From Schaalia sp. JY-X169 (GTDB taxonomy: Bacteria; Actinomycetota; Actinomycetes; Actinomycetales; Actinomycetaceae): a stretch of DNA of 64,000 nt. Each line of letters starts with the position of its first letter. Positions within the stretch are counted from its first letter, which is position 1. The stretch lies in the NCBI RefSeq assembly GCF_014069575.1, contig NZ_CP059675.1, positions 124,001 to 188,000 of the forward strand, in the 5' to 3' direction. This document shows, in pieces, positions 41,003 through 49,245 of this stretch. The notes under the pieces are model-generated. The model worked only from the letters and a program-made list of their open reading frames with translations. It was not told the DNA's origin and made no database searches. A program made the translations under genes and the position numbers.

Positions 41003-41989
41003 ATGGTGAGCTGGTTACTACATACAAAGGTCGGCCAGATGGTTCTGGCCGTGATCGCGATCATTGCGATCGTTGCGATCCTGCTCCTGATGGCGTCCCT
41101 TGCGGATCGCCTTAAGGGTAAGAGCAGAAATGTCGCATCGGTTCTGGTGTTCGTGATCCCCGCATTTTTCCTCCTGGGGATGGGCCTCATCTGGCCCGCA
41201 GTCCTCACGACATATAACTCCTTCTTTGATAGAACTTCGACCACTTTCGTAGGCTTTGAAAACTACGGGTGGTTGTTCACAAACTCAGACTCTCAGCGCG
41301 CATTCATAAATACTGCGATCTGGGTCCTGCTTGTCCCGGTCGTCTCGGTACTTGTCGGGCTGCTCTATGCGTTACTGATCGATGGCAAGAAGTTTGAAAA
41401 GGTCATGAAGTCGCTGCTCTTCATGCCAATGGCAATATCGTTCGTGGGTGCTGGCATCATCTGGCGCTTCATGTATGACTACCGTAGCGCCGGGCAGAAT
41501 CAACGCGGGCTACTGAACGCAATCATCGTTGCGTTTGGTGGGGAACCCGTGCGTTTCTTGCAGGACAGCCCCCTCAACACGCTCTTCTTGATTGTCGTGC
41601 TCATTTGGGTCCAGGCAGGTTTCGCCATGGTGCTCCTCTCAGCTGCTATCAAGGGCATCCCCATGGAGCTAATCGAGGCAGCACGACTCGATGGCACGAA
41701 TGCGTGGCAGATGTTGACCAAAATTACAGTCCCGACAATTCGGCCAACTCTGGTGGTTGTCTACACGACTATTACTATCGCGACACTGAAGGTCTTCGAC
41801 ATTACCCAGACCATGACCGGAGCAAAGTTCCAAACCCAAGTTCTTGCGAACCAGATGTATGACCAGTCATTCACCTTCGGAAATGCCGGTTTGGGCTCTT
41901 CGACAGCCGTGATCATCTTTGTCCTTGTTATCCCCATCGTGGTGTTTAACATCCGACAGATGCTGAAGAACAAGGAGGTTCGCGGATGA
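41003..41989 (+). CDS. Sugar ABC transporter permease (AglF-like)
   Basis: A 328-residue inner-membrane subunit with an extra N-terminal helix (VLAVIAIIAIVAILLLMASL), then six helices. The EAA loop is visible as ELIEAARLDGTNAWQMLTKI, which contacts the ATPase. The PAFFLLGMGLIWPAVLTTYN segment and the SKSLLFMPMA-type region (KVMKSLLFMPMAISFVGAGI) resemble the alpha-glucoside AglF/ThuF group. It overlaps the next permease by 4 bp. Confidence 0.9.
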   Translation: MVSWLLHTKVGQMVLAVIAIIAIVAILLLMASLADRLKGKSRNVASVLVFVIPAFFLLGMGLIWPAVLTTYNSFFDRTSTTFVGFENYGWLFTNSDSQRAFINTAIWVLLVPVVSVLVGLLYALLIDGKKFEKVMKSLLFMPMAISFVGAGIIWRFMYDYRSAGQNQRGLLNAIIVAFGGEPVRFLQDSPLNTLFLIVVLIWVQAGFAMVLLSAAIKGIPMELIEAARLDGTNAWQMLTKITVPTIRPTLVVVYTTITIATLKVFDITQTMTGAKFQTQVLANQMYDQSFTFGNAGLGSSTAVIIFVLVIPIVVFNIRQMLKNKEVRG

Positions 41990-42936
41990 GCACCATTGCA
42001 GAAGTACTGCCGAATGACGATCAGGCACCCCCGAAGCGTCGCGGCAAGAAGACCGATACCGGGCACGTAGGTGCTGTGACGTTGGCGAAGAAGTCGTTGA
42101 GCAACCGCTTTGCATCTTTGATTGCAGTTCTTATCGCGATCATGTGGACGGTTCCGACCTTGGGTTTGCTCATAACCTCGTTCCGTCCTGAGGCTGATAT
42201 CAAGTCAACCGGTTGGTGGACCTGGTTTGCCAATCCTTCGGTAACCTTGTCAAACTACGAGGCCGTCCTCTTTGGCACTTCGTCTCAGGGCAACCTGCTC
42301 AACTACTTGACCAACTCTTTGGTAATCACTATCCCAGCAACGATTGCCCCGCTGGCTATTGCTGTGATGGCTGCCTACGCCTTTTCATTCATGAAATGGC
42401 GAGGACGGGACCTAGTTTTCGTCATTGTCTTCGCAATGCAGATTGTTCCGCTCCAAATGGCGCTGATTCCTTTGCTACGCATCTTCAGTTCCACCTTTGG
42501 GAACTCATTCCCGTTCATGTCGATTTGGGTTGCTCACACTGCATTCGCGCTCCCTCTGGCGATTTTCCTCTTGCATAACTTCATGCAAGAGATCCCACGG
42601 GAGCTTATTGAGGCCGCCGAGGTCGATGGAGCCGGACATGTGGCTACGTTCACCCGGGTGGTTCTTCCACTCATGGTGCCAGCCATCGCATCATTTGCGA
42701 TCTTCCAGTTCCTCTGGGTGTGGAACGACCTGCTTGTGGGCTTGACGTTCTCCGGTGGTCAGGAGCTAACCGCTCCGCTCACCGCGCGCCTCCAGTCTCT
42801 CGCTGGGTCGCGCGGTCAGGATTGGCACCTCCTTACTGCGGGCGCGTTTATCTCGATGATCATTCCGCTCGGGGTGTTCTTCTCCTTGCAGAAGTACTTC
42901 GTGCGGGGTCTAACTGCGGGTTCTGTGAAGGGCTGA
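41986..42936 (+). CDS. Sugar ABC transporter permease (AglG-like)
   Basis: A 316-residue partner permease of the MalG type: hydrophilic N-terminus, six helices, EAA motif ELIEAAEVDGAGHVATFTRV and a C-terminal FSLQKYFVRGLTAGSVKG that is typical of the family. ATG 41986 overlaps the TGA of the preceding permease. Together with the binding protein and an unlinked ATPase it would form a CUT1 importer; no glycosidase nearby indicates which sugar. Confidence 0.92.
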   Translation: MSTIAEVLPNDDQAPPKRRGKKTDTGHVGAVTLAKKSLSNRFASLIAVLIAIMWTVPTLGLLITSFRPEADIKSTGWWTWFANPSVTLSNYEAVLFGTSSQGNLLNYLTNSLVITIPATIAPLAIAVMAAYAFSFMKWRGRDLVFVIVFAMQIVPLQMALIPLLRIFSSTFGNSFPFMSIWVAHTAFALPLAIFLLHNFMQEIPRELIEAAEVDGAGHVATFTRVVLPLMVPAIASFAIFQFLWVWNDLLVGLTFSGGQELTAPLTARLQSLAGSRGQDWHLLTAGAFISMIIPLGVFFSLQKYFVRGLTAGSVKG

Positions 42937-42951
42937 TCGTTCCGACGACAG

Positions 42952-42994
42952 AAAAGGCCGACACCTGGTGTTATCCCAGGTGTCGGCCCTTTTG
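42952..42994 (+). terminator. Rho-independent terminator of the sugar ABC operon
   Basis: AAGGCCGACACCTGG pairs with CCAGGTGTCGGCCCTT (one bulge) around a short loop, followed by TTTTGT. It is 15 bp after the stop codon. Confidence 0.9.
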
Positions 42995-43037
42995 TCTCAC
43001 CGATCCTTAAGAGCGGTTGGCCAGATTTGGGTGGATG

Positions 43038-43712
43038 CTAGTTAACAGTCGCCTGTTCGTCCTCGTCAACCAGTTCTTGAGTGTCACCCGAAGGAACAAC
43101 GGTGACCCAGCAAATGTAGAGGGCGTGGATGCTCTGCTCGAAAGCTGCCTCAACTTCTTCTTCCGACAAGGGAAGAGCGTGAGCATTCTCTAGCGAAACA
43201 TACCCGTGGAGTAGTGCCCACAGTCCCGCCGCCATTTTCTGCGCGTCCATCTCCTTGTCGGGGACTTCGTCGACGATGCGTTGGCATAGCGACAAAAGTG
43301 GAGCATGGATGCGTGCCGCAATATTCTTTGCTTCCGGGTTGATGCGGTCGGTAAGGCTGCCAGGGCGGCGTGCCTCTTCCATTGCCTCAAAGGTTCCCGC
43401 AAAAGCGAGGGGGTCGGCAGTTGCATGCTTGCGATAGAAAGTAGCGAACTTGAGGAGGTCATCCTCGGAGTTTTCGCTCGGATTGGGATCATACTGGTCG
43501 CCAAACAGTCGATCCAAGTCGCGGATCACAACTTCCGCCATGAGGGCTTCCTTTGACCCAAACAGCGTATAAACGGCATTCGTTGAGGTCTCAACATTTC
43601 TTGTGAGAACTCGCAACGAAACACCGTGGTATCCGTCGACGGTGAGCATCTGGCGCGCTTCTTCAATCAGGCGCTCTCGTAGTGTCTCATCGTAGATTCG
43701 GGGACGACCCAC
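43038..43712 (-). CDS. TetR-family transcriptional regulator
   Basis: A 224-residue regulator. The N-terminal HTH reads MGRPRIYDETLRERLIEEAR, then VSLRVLTRNVETSTNAVYTL, then FGSKEALMAEVVIRDLDRLF. The C-terminal domain (DPLAFAGTFEAMEEARRPGS; KMAAGLWALLHGYVSLENAH) is of the TetR_C_13-like, WHG type. It is convergent with the sugar transporter and separated by a terminator, so a regulatory link is not indicated. A perfect hairpin 21 bp upstream of its start may be an autoregulatory site. Confidence 0.9.
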   Translation of the reverse strand: MGRPRIYDETLRERLIEEARQMLTVDGYHGVSLRVLTRNVETSTNAVYTLFGSKEALMAEVVIRDLDRLFGDQYDPNPSENSEDDLLKFATFYRKHATADPLAFAGTFEAMEEARRPGSLTDRINPEAKNIAARIHAPLLSLCQRIVDEVPDKEMDAQKMAAGLWALLHGYVSLENAHALPLSEEEVEAAFEQSIHALYICWVTVVPSGDTQELVDEDEQATVN

Positions 43713-43732
43713 GGTGACTCCTTAATAGTAGA

Positions 43733-43750
43733 GAGCAGCGTTTGCTGCTC
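43733..43750. promoter_or_regulatory. Perfect 7-bp dyad upstream of the TetR gene
   Basis: GAGCAGC-GTTT-GCTGCTC lies 21 bp upstream of the TetR start codon (minus strand). It could be its operator or a leader hairpin. The remaining intergenic sequence to 43925 shows no gene. Confidence 0.45.
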
Positions 43751-43925
43751 AAGCGGATTTCTGACTAGACAAGCTTCCCTTGCAAGTGCCTCTACCTGCA
43801 AGGTTGATCTCTTTGGACGAAATCGTATGGATTGCATCCACATGTCAGACTACGGCCAGTCAGCCCAAATAACACCAATAGGAAACATCTCTGCACCTTT
43901 GAGCGGGGTGATTGGAGTAGCGCGA

Positions 43926-44852
43926 TTACTCTTGGGAAACTGCTGTGGGTCTGATATTTGGGGGTAGGAACGTCCACGGGTCGCCAGTGAGACGTGCTTT
44001 GGCGAAATGCTCCAGGAAATCGGCCGCACTTCGCACCTTGCTGAGCTCCAGCGACTCCGCAAGTATCTGCACCACGTCAGCCGTGTTGAGTCCGGCTTCG
44101 TGCAGTTCGCGCAGAGTGACTGCACCGTCTCGCTTCGCCAGGCGCCTGCCCGTGGGGCCTAGGACGAGGGGGACGTGACCGTAAAGGGGTTCGACTCCTC
44201 CGAGTTCGTGAGTTAAATATGCCTGGAGCGGTGAGGAAGCCAGTAGGTCGTCGGCGCGCACCACCTGGTCAACCCCCATCGCAATGTCATCGACAACCAC
44301 GGCCAGGTTGTATGCAAAAGCTCCGTCACCTCGTTGGAGGACGGCGCTGTCGGTGGGCCCGGTGAACCGCCCTCGACCCATGTCGGTGATCGTCCAGTTC
44401 GCCGCTGTGGGTCGCAACCGCAGGGCTGGCTGCAAGCCGCGGTCCGCCAGTTCGGCCCTGCGTCTAAGGGCCACGCCCTCTGAGAGGCGCAGACATGTTC
44501 CAGGGTAGTGTCCAGGCGGTGCGTGAGCCGCAGAGGCTGCCTCGCGGATGTCGCGCCTCGAGCAAAAACACTCAAACACCAGGTCATGTTCCTGCAAAGC
44601 ATCGATTGCGCTTTGGTAACGGTCCAAGCGCTCACTCTGGACGACAATGTCCCCATCCCAGTCGATTCCGAGCTCCTCAAGGTCATCGATCTGGGACTGG
44701 GGGTCGCGGAAGCGCTGCCGGTCAAGGTCCTCAAGACGCAGGTAGAAGTCTCTCCCCGTGGATCTGGCGTAAGCCCACGCAATAAGGGCTGTTCTGAGAT
44801 TTCCAAGGTGTAAATCACCCGTTGGGGATGGTGCGTAACGGCCCGCATTCAT
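43926..44852 (-). CDS. gluQ: Glutamyl-Q tRNA(Asp) synthetase
   Basis: A 308-residue paralogue of the GluRS catalytic domain, which attaches glutamate to queuosine in tRNA-Asp. It starts GRYAPSPTGDLHLGNLRTAL (HIGH-type motif), has RRLAKRDGA in place of KMSKS, and keeps the zinc ligands CFC and YPGTC near residues 94-116. The anticodon-binding domain of true GluRS is absent, which separates the two. Family activity depends on queuosine; no queuosine genes are in the window. Confidence 0.92.
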   Translation of the reverse strand: MNAGRYAPSPTGDLHLGNLRTALIAWAYARSTGRDFYLRLEDLDRQRFRDPQSQIDDLEELGIDWDGDIVVQSERLDRYQSAIDALQEHDLVFECFCSRRDIREAASAAHAPPGHYPGTCLRLSEGVALRRRAELADRGLQPALRLRPTAANWTITDMGRGRFTGPTDSAVLQRGDGAFAYNLAVVVDDIAMGVDQVVRADDLLASSPLQAYLTHELGGVEPLYGHVPLVLGPTGRRLAKRDGAVTLRELHEAGLNTADVVQILAESLELSKVRSAADFLEHFAKARLTGDPWTFLPPNIRPTAVSQE

Positions 44853-44996
44853 CGCACCCTCCTTCCTCCTACTGGCATTCCTTCACGAGTCTGCTTCAGT
44901 CGTTTTCCACAGCGGTGGCAGCCAGCGGTTGCTGTCCACACTCTGGAAGGCAATTTGCCATTGGTCTGTCTGACAACCCTATTATCATTGCAACAA

Positions 44997-45081
44997 CCAT
45001 CTAGAGCAGCTGAGAGACCTGGCTCGTTGACGCTGCAGCAACCAGCAACACGCGTGGTGCTACCGCCAGGACCGATGGAGG
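44997..45081 (+). promoter_or_regulatory. SAM riboswitch (SAM-I/SAM-IV clan) upstream of metNIQ
   Basis: The core reads AGCTGAGAGA, CTGGCTCGTTGACGC, GCAGCAACC, GGTGCTA, GCCAG, GAT, in the order of the SAM-I/IV clan. P1 may form between CCATC (44997-45001) and GATGG (45074-45078). The metN SD GGAGG (45077-45081) overlaps the 3' strand of P1, so SAM binding could directly hide the ribosome site. Confidence 0.85.
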
Positions 45082-45085
45082 AACC

Positions 45086-46075
45086 TTGATTGAACTAGTC
45101 GATGTCCGAAAGGTCTATGACATCTCCGGTGCGACTTCTGTCGTCGCACTGGACAACGTCACCCTTTCGATTCCGGCCGGTGCAATCCACGGAATTGTTG
45201 GTCAGTCTGGTGCGGGCAAATCCACTCTGATTCGCTGCCTCACCGCCCTCGAACGCCCAACAACAGGACAGATTGTCGTCAACGGTATCGACATGACGGC
45301 CCTATCGGGACCGGAACTACGGGCAGCACGCCGCAACATTGGCATGGTGTTCCAGACCCCTAACCTTCTTGACTCGCGAACCGCTGCAGCCAATGTCGGT
45401 TTTCCCCTCAAACTTGCCGGTGAGTCGAAAGACAAGGCGGCTGCTCGGGTTCAGGAACTGCTGACCGTTGTGGGCCTAGGAGAGCGTGGAGCCTCATACC
45501 CCGCGCAGCTCTCCGGCGGTCAGCAGCAACGTGTCGGAATCGCGCGGGGGATGGCCACCAATCCACCTGTCCTGCTGTGTGATGAGCCAACCTCGGCCCT
45601 GGATGCGTCCTCGACGAAACAAGTGATGGGACTGCTACAGAAACTTCGTGACGAATCCGGAGTTACCGTCGTCATCATCACACACGAGATGGAAGTGGTT
45701 CGGGATTACTGTGACTCCGTGACACTCTTGGAACACGGACGCGTTGTTCAAAGCGGCCCAATTGCCAAGGTACTGGAGAGCCCGGACTCTGCGCTTGCAG
45801 AGGACCTGGTGCCGCGTCCCAACATTGATGGTGTGGAGATCCCTGATGGGAAAGCTCTTCTGGATATTTCTTTCACCTCCAGTCCCGGTGTACCAACCGG
45901 CGCCACGGTCCTCAATCTCGTTGCCTCTCTGGGTGCTGACGTCGCAGCAGGCCGATTTGAGTCGATTGGTGAAGTGCAAGTTGGCCGCCTAGCTATTACG
46001 GTGCCCGCCTACCACTCAAACGCAATCCGCGGCCAGCTTGAACGCAACGCTATTTTGGTCAGAGAGTGGGTCTGA
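45086..46075 (+). CDS. metN: Methionine ABC importer ATP-binding protein
   Basis: A 329-residue ATPase of the methionine uptake transporter. Walker A is GQSGAGKST near residues 39-47, signature LSGGQQQRVGIARGMA, Walker B VLLCDEPTSALD, and H-loop IITHEME. The C-terminal NIL domain (from ~255, VLNLVASLGADVAAGRFESI) binds methionine and mediates feedback inhibition in E. coli. The start is TTG 45086, 4 nt after GGAGG and within reach of the SAM riboswitch. First gene of metNIQ. Confidence 0.95.
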   Translation: MIELVDVRKVYDISGATSVVALDNVTLSIPAGAIHGIVGQSGAGKSTLIRCLTALERPTTGQIVVNGIDMTALSGPELRAARRNIGMVFQTPNLLDSRTAAANVGFPLKLAGESKDKAAARVQELLTVVGLGERGASYPAQLSGGQQQRVGIARGMATNPPVLLCDEPTSALDASSTKQVMGLLQKLRDESGVTVVIITHEMEVVRDYCDSVTLLEHGRVVQSGPIAKVLESPDSALAEDLVPRPNIDGVEIPDGKALLDISFTSSPGVPTGATVLNLVASLGADVAAGRFESIGEVQVGRLAITVPAYHSNAIRGQLERNAILVREWV

Positions 46076-46077
46076 TC

Positions 46078-46812
46078 ATGACGGTCTTCTCGCAACTCTT
46101 TGTCTCCACGAGTCAGCTCTCCCTAATCTTTGCGGCCCCCGGTGGACCCCGCTGGGGCGATAACCCAGCTATTCAGCAGAAGTTCTGGCCAGCGGTTCTC
46201 GAAACGCTTCTGATGGTGGGTTGGGGAAGCCTAGTCACCGTCATCCTTGGTCTCCCGCTCGGCCTCCTCCTCGCGTCCAGTTCCCGTTCGGGTCTGAAGC
46301 CAAGGGCGGCGCTGAACCAGGCTGTTGGAGTCGTCGTCAACGTGGTGCGGTCCTTCCCATTCATGATCCTTCTGATCGCGCTGATCCCTTTCACTCGCCT
46401 GCTTGTTGGGAGTTCGCTGGGCTGGAAAGCAACTGTCGTCCCCCTGGTGGTTGGCGCCGTACCGTTCTTCGCCAGATTAGTGGAGACCAATATCAATGCG
46501 GTTTCCCCCGGGAAGATCGAGGCGGCACAGATGATGGGTGCATCCAACATGCGCATTGAGTGGGCGGTGCAGGTCCGTGAGGCTATGCCATCCCTGGTGC
46601 AGTCCGTGACTACCCTGTTCATCACGCTAATCGGATACTCCGCCATGGCTGGCGCCGTCGGAGGTGGCGGGCTTGGCGCCCTCGCCATGAACTACGGGTA
46701 CAACCAGTGGCAAGACGACGTCATGATCATCACCGTTGTGGCGATCATCGTCATCGTGCAGCTGGTCCAAATGCTCGGCGATATGATCAGCCGGCTGGTG
46801 GACCACCGCTGA
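46078..46812 (+). CDS. metI: Methionine ABC importer permease
   Basis: A 244-residue permease with five helices. It has the MetI landmarks FWPAVLETLLMVGWGSLVTV, NVVRSFPFMILLIALIPFTR, the EAA-type loop GKIEAAQMMGASNMRIEWAV and GYSAMAGAVGGGGLGALAMN. Start ATG 46078, 2 bp after the metN stop; a GTG at 46066 overlapping metN is an alternative. It pairs as a homodimer with MetN. Confidence 0.95.
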   Translation: MTVFSQLFVSTSQLSLIFAAPGGPRWGDNPAIQQKFWPAVLETLLMVGWGSLVTVILGLPLGLLLASSSRSGLKPRAALNQAVGVVVNVVRSFPFMILLIALIPFTRLLVGSSLGWKATVVPLVVGAVPFFARLVETNINAVSPGKIEAAQMMGASNMRIEWAVQVREAMPSLVQSVTTLFITLIGYSAMAGAVGGGGLGALAMNYGYNQWQDDVMIITVVAIIVIVQLVQMLGDMISRLVDHR

Positions 46813-46932
46813 GGCGCCACCAGCCGGAGTGACTAGATGGTACAAAGCACTCGGCAGAACCCCGACTAAACATCACCAACAGACTTTTCATTCTTCACAG
46901 CCCAATTGGGCACAACTAATGGAGGAAATACC

Positions 46933-47796
46933 ATGCGTTCACTACGATACTTTGCAGCAACAGGTGCGGCCGCAGCCCTTGTCCTGGCAGGCTGCTCATC
47001 CGGCGGTGGCGACACCACCCAGTCGACCGAGGCGGAGCAGAATGACGCTGCCACAGAGGCAGCCGAGGGCGGAGACGTCGAGGTTCTGACTGTTGGGGCC
47101 AGCCCCAGTCCTCACGGCTCAATCCTCACCTTCATCAACGACAACCTGGCGGCTGAGGCAGGCCTGCAGTTGAACATCGTTGAGTTCTCTGACTACATCC
47201 AGCCCAATGAGGCCCTCAATGCCGGCGAATTGGACGCCAATTTCTTCCAAACCGTCCCCTACCTTGAGGCACAGACAGAAGAGCGCGGCTACGACTTTGT
47301 CGCAGGCTCCCCGGTTCACATTGAGCCCCTGGGCATCTACTCAGAAACCATCACTGACATCGCTGACGTTCCCGAGGGAGCTAAGGTAGGCGTCATCACC
47401 GACCCATCAAACCAGGGTCGCGCACTTGAGCTTCTTGCAGCCAACGGCCTCGTCGAACTTCCAGCAGATGGCGCGATCAACGCGACTACGGTGACACCCC
47501 TCAAGGGAATCAGCCTGATCGAGGTTGAAGGACCGTCCCTGGTTCGCAACCTGCAGGATGTTGACATCGCGGTAATCAATGGCAACTTCGCCCTCGAGGG
47601 CGGCCTGTCACCAGCGGATGATGCCCTGGTGGTTGAGGACGGTACGGACAGCCCTTACGCCAACCTGCTTGTGTGGAAGAACGGTACCGACAAGCTTGAC
47701 GCCATTGAGAAGCTAGATGCACTACTCCGGAGCGACGAGGTCGCAGAGTTCATCAAGAGCACTTGGACGGATGGTTCAGTAATCCCAGCCTTCTAG
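46933..47796 (+). CDS. metQ: Methionine-binding lipoprotein
   Basis: A 287-residue lipoprotein of the NlpA/MetQ family: lipobox VLAGC, short Ser/Gly/Glu linker, then VLTVGASPSPHGSILTFIND, IVEFSDYIQPNEALNAGELD, ANFFQTVPYLEAQ and PNDPSNQGRAL-type VITDPSNQGRALELL. All are typical for D/L-methionine binders. Start ATG 46933 follows GGAGG at 7 nt; an ATG-like start at 46906 lacks a site. A strong terminator follows. Confidence 0.95.
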   Translation: MRSLRYFAATGAAAALVLAGCSSGGGDTTQSTEAEQNDAATEAAEGGDVEVLTVGASPSPHGSILTFINDNLAAEAGLQLNIVEFSDYIQPNEALNAGELDANFFQTVPYLEAQTEERGYDFVAGSPVHIEPLGIYSETITDIADVPEGAKVGVITDPSNQGRALELLAANGLVELPADGAINATTVTPLKGISLIEVEGPSLVRNLQDVDIAVINGNFALEGGLSPADDALVVEDGTDSPYANLLVWKNGTDKLDAIEKLDALLRSDEVAEFIKSTWTDGSVIPAF

Positions 47797-47804
47797 TCGA
47801 TAGC

Positions 47805-47843
47805 AATAGTGGGGGAGCAGCTGCTTGCTGCTCCCCCACTATT
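47805..47843 (+). terminator. Terminator of metNIQ
   Basis: A perfect 17-bp stem, AATAGTGGGGGAGCAGC / GCTGCTCCCCCACTATT, with loop TGCTT, lies 8 bp after the metQ stop. The terminal A-T pairs give a short U/A-rich end. Confidence 0.88.
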
Positions 47844-47862
47844 TGCCTCAGCGCGGTCCTTT

Positions 47863-47975
47863 GCGGTGCGGGTTAGGACGTACGGTGCGGGTTTGGCCAA
47901 TTTTGACGCGGAATTACACCGTTATTCAAGCCGAACTCGCACGCTAAGGCGTAGTCGGCTCGCGGACGTTTCGTA
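47863..47975. repeat. Diverged copy of the 25188-type inverted-repeat element
   Basis: GCGGTGCGGGTTAGGACG (47863) and ACGGTGCGGGTTTGG (47883) are direct repeats matching the left arm of the 25188 element. CCGAACTCGCACGCTAAGGCGTA (47931-47953) is the counterpart of its right arm. About 16 of 23 arm positions still pair. It lies between metQ and the convergent upp gene; no gene is seen in the gap. Confidence 0.65.
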
Positions 47976-48001
47976 CGAAGTTTGCCCGCGCGCAGCCCGA
48001 C

Positions 48002-48640
48002 TCAGTCGACGACCCCGTAGAGGCGGTCGCCGGCGTCCCCAAGGCCCGGAACGATATAGGACTTCTCGTTCAAGCCCAGATCCATCGCACCAGTCACCAC
48101 AGTTACATCAGCGCGGTCGCCGATCTGCGCTTCGATCTCCGCAATCCCTTCAGGCGTTGCCAGAAGGCAGATGCAAACGATGCGCTTCGCGTTGTGCTCA
48201 ACTAAGTATTCGATCGTCGCCACAAGGGTGTGACCAGTTGCCAGCATGGGGTCGAGGACGTACACCTCACGTCCAGACAGATCGTCGGGGAGGCGTCGAG
48301 CATATGTCTCTATCTCCAGTGTGTCCTCATCACGACGCATTCCCAAGAAGCCCACCTCAGCGGTGGGCATCATCGCCGTCATGCCGTCGAGCATGCCGAG
48401 GCCCGCGCGCAAGATCGGCACAACCAGGGGACGTGGCTCAGATAGACGAACACCCGTGGTCTGTGCCACGGGTGTCTCAATTTCAACTGGTTCAACGGCA
48501 ACATCCCGTGTCGCCTCATACGTCAAGAGGGAGACAAGTTCGCCAACAAGGGAACGGAATGTCGACGAGGGCGTGTTCTTGTCACGAAGAACGGTGAGCT
48601 TGTGGTCGACCAGAGGGTGATCAATGACTTGGAGTTCCAT
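48002..48640 (-). CDS. upp: Uracil phosphoribosyltransferase
   Basis: A 212-residue type I phosphoribosyltransferase that makes UMP from uracil and PRPP in pyrimidine salvage. It begins [20 protein letters not shown] and has [12 protein letters not shown], the PRPP-binding motif [14 protein letters not shown], and [16 protein letters not shown] at the end. Length and motifs match the family. Divergent from tadA, 59 bp apart, so the two share a promoter region. Confidence 0.97.
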   Translation of the reverse strand: MELQVIDHPLVDHKLTVLRDKNTPSSTFRSLVGELVSLLTYEATRDVAVEPVEIETPVAQTTGVRLSEPRPLVVPILRAGLGMLDGMTAMMPTAEVGFLGMRRDEDTLEIETYARRLPDDLSGREVYVLDPMLATGHTLVATIEYLVEHNAKRIVCICLLATPEGIAEIEAQIGDRADVTVVTGAMDLGLNEKSYIVPGLGDAGDRLYGVVD

Positions 48641-48699
48641 GGGTACAGAATATCGTGCTTGCCGACCATCTGGACGCGCGAGGGCGTTATTGTGGTTTC

Positions 48700-49164
48700 A
48701 TGGAAACTCAGCGAAGGTGGGAGCGGGCGATGAGCCGAGCCTTGCTGCTTGCCAACACTGCCCGCCAAGCTGGGGACGTACCGGTTGGTGCGGTCGTCCT
48801 CGACCAAAATGGCAACGTTGTTGGGCGGGGGTGGAATCGCAGGGAGGTCAATCACGACCCGACCGCGCATGCTGAGATCCTCGCCCTACGTGAGGCCGGT
48901 GAGAACCTCGGGACCTGGAACCTGGCCGGCTGCACGCTAGTGGTGACATTAGAGCCGTGCACAATGTGTGCGGGCGCAATAGTCAACAGCCGACTTGACC
49001 GTTTGGTGTTTGGTGCTTGGGAACCGGCGACGGGCGCTTGCGGGTCGATTCGGGACGTTGTTCGGGACACCCGGTTGAACCACCGGGTCGAAGTGGTTTC
49101 CGGGGTCATGCAAGCCGAGGCCGAAGTGCAGTTGCGCGCGTTCTTCGAGGGCTTGCGCCGCTGA
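48700..49164 (+). CDS. tadA: tRNA-specific adenosine deaminase
   Basis: A 154-residue zinc deaminase that converts A34 to inosine in tRNA-Arg(ACG), whose gene is at 37326 in this window. The zinc site is HAEI (His and the catalytic Glu) and PCTMCAG (two Cys). VPVGAVVLDQNGNVVGRGWN is the usual N-terminal segment. Start ATG 48700 is favoured because WERAMSRALLLAN aligns with the first helix of TadA; ATG 48730, which has GGGAG upstream, is possible but would cut this helix. Confidence 0.94.
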   Translation: METQRRWERAMSRALLLANTARQAGDVPVGAVVLDQNGNVVGRGWNRREVNHDPTAHAEILALREAGENLGTWNLAGCTLVVTLEPCTMCAGAIVNSRLDRLVFGAWEPATGACGSIRDVVRDTRLNHRVEVVSGVMQAEAEVQLRAFFEGLRR

Positions 49165-49245
49165 CTATCGACCGTGACGCACTGTCCAAAATTAGGCGCG
49201 GTTTGGGACTAGTCGCGGGGGCTTTGTGGTGACAGTATTCACCTC

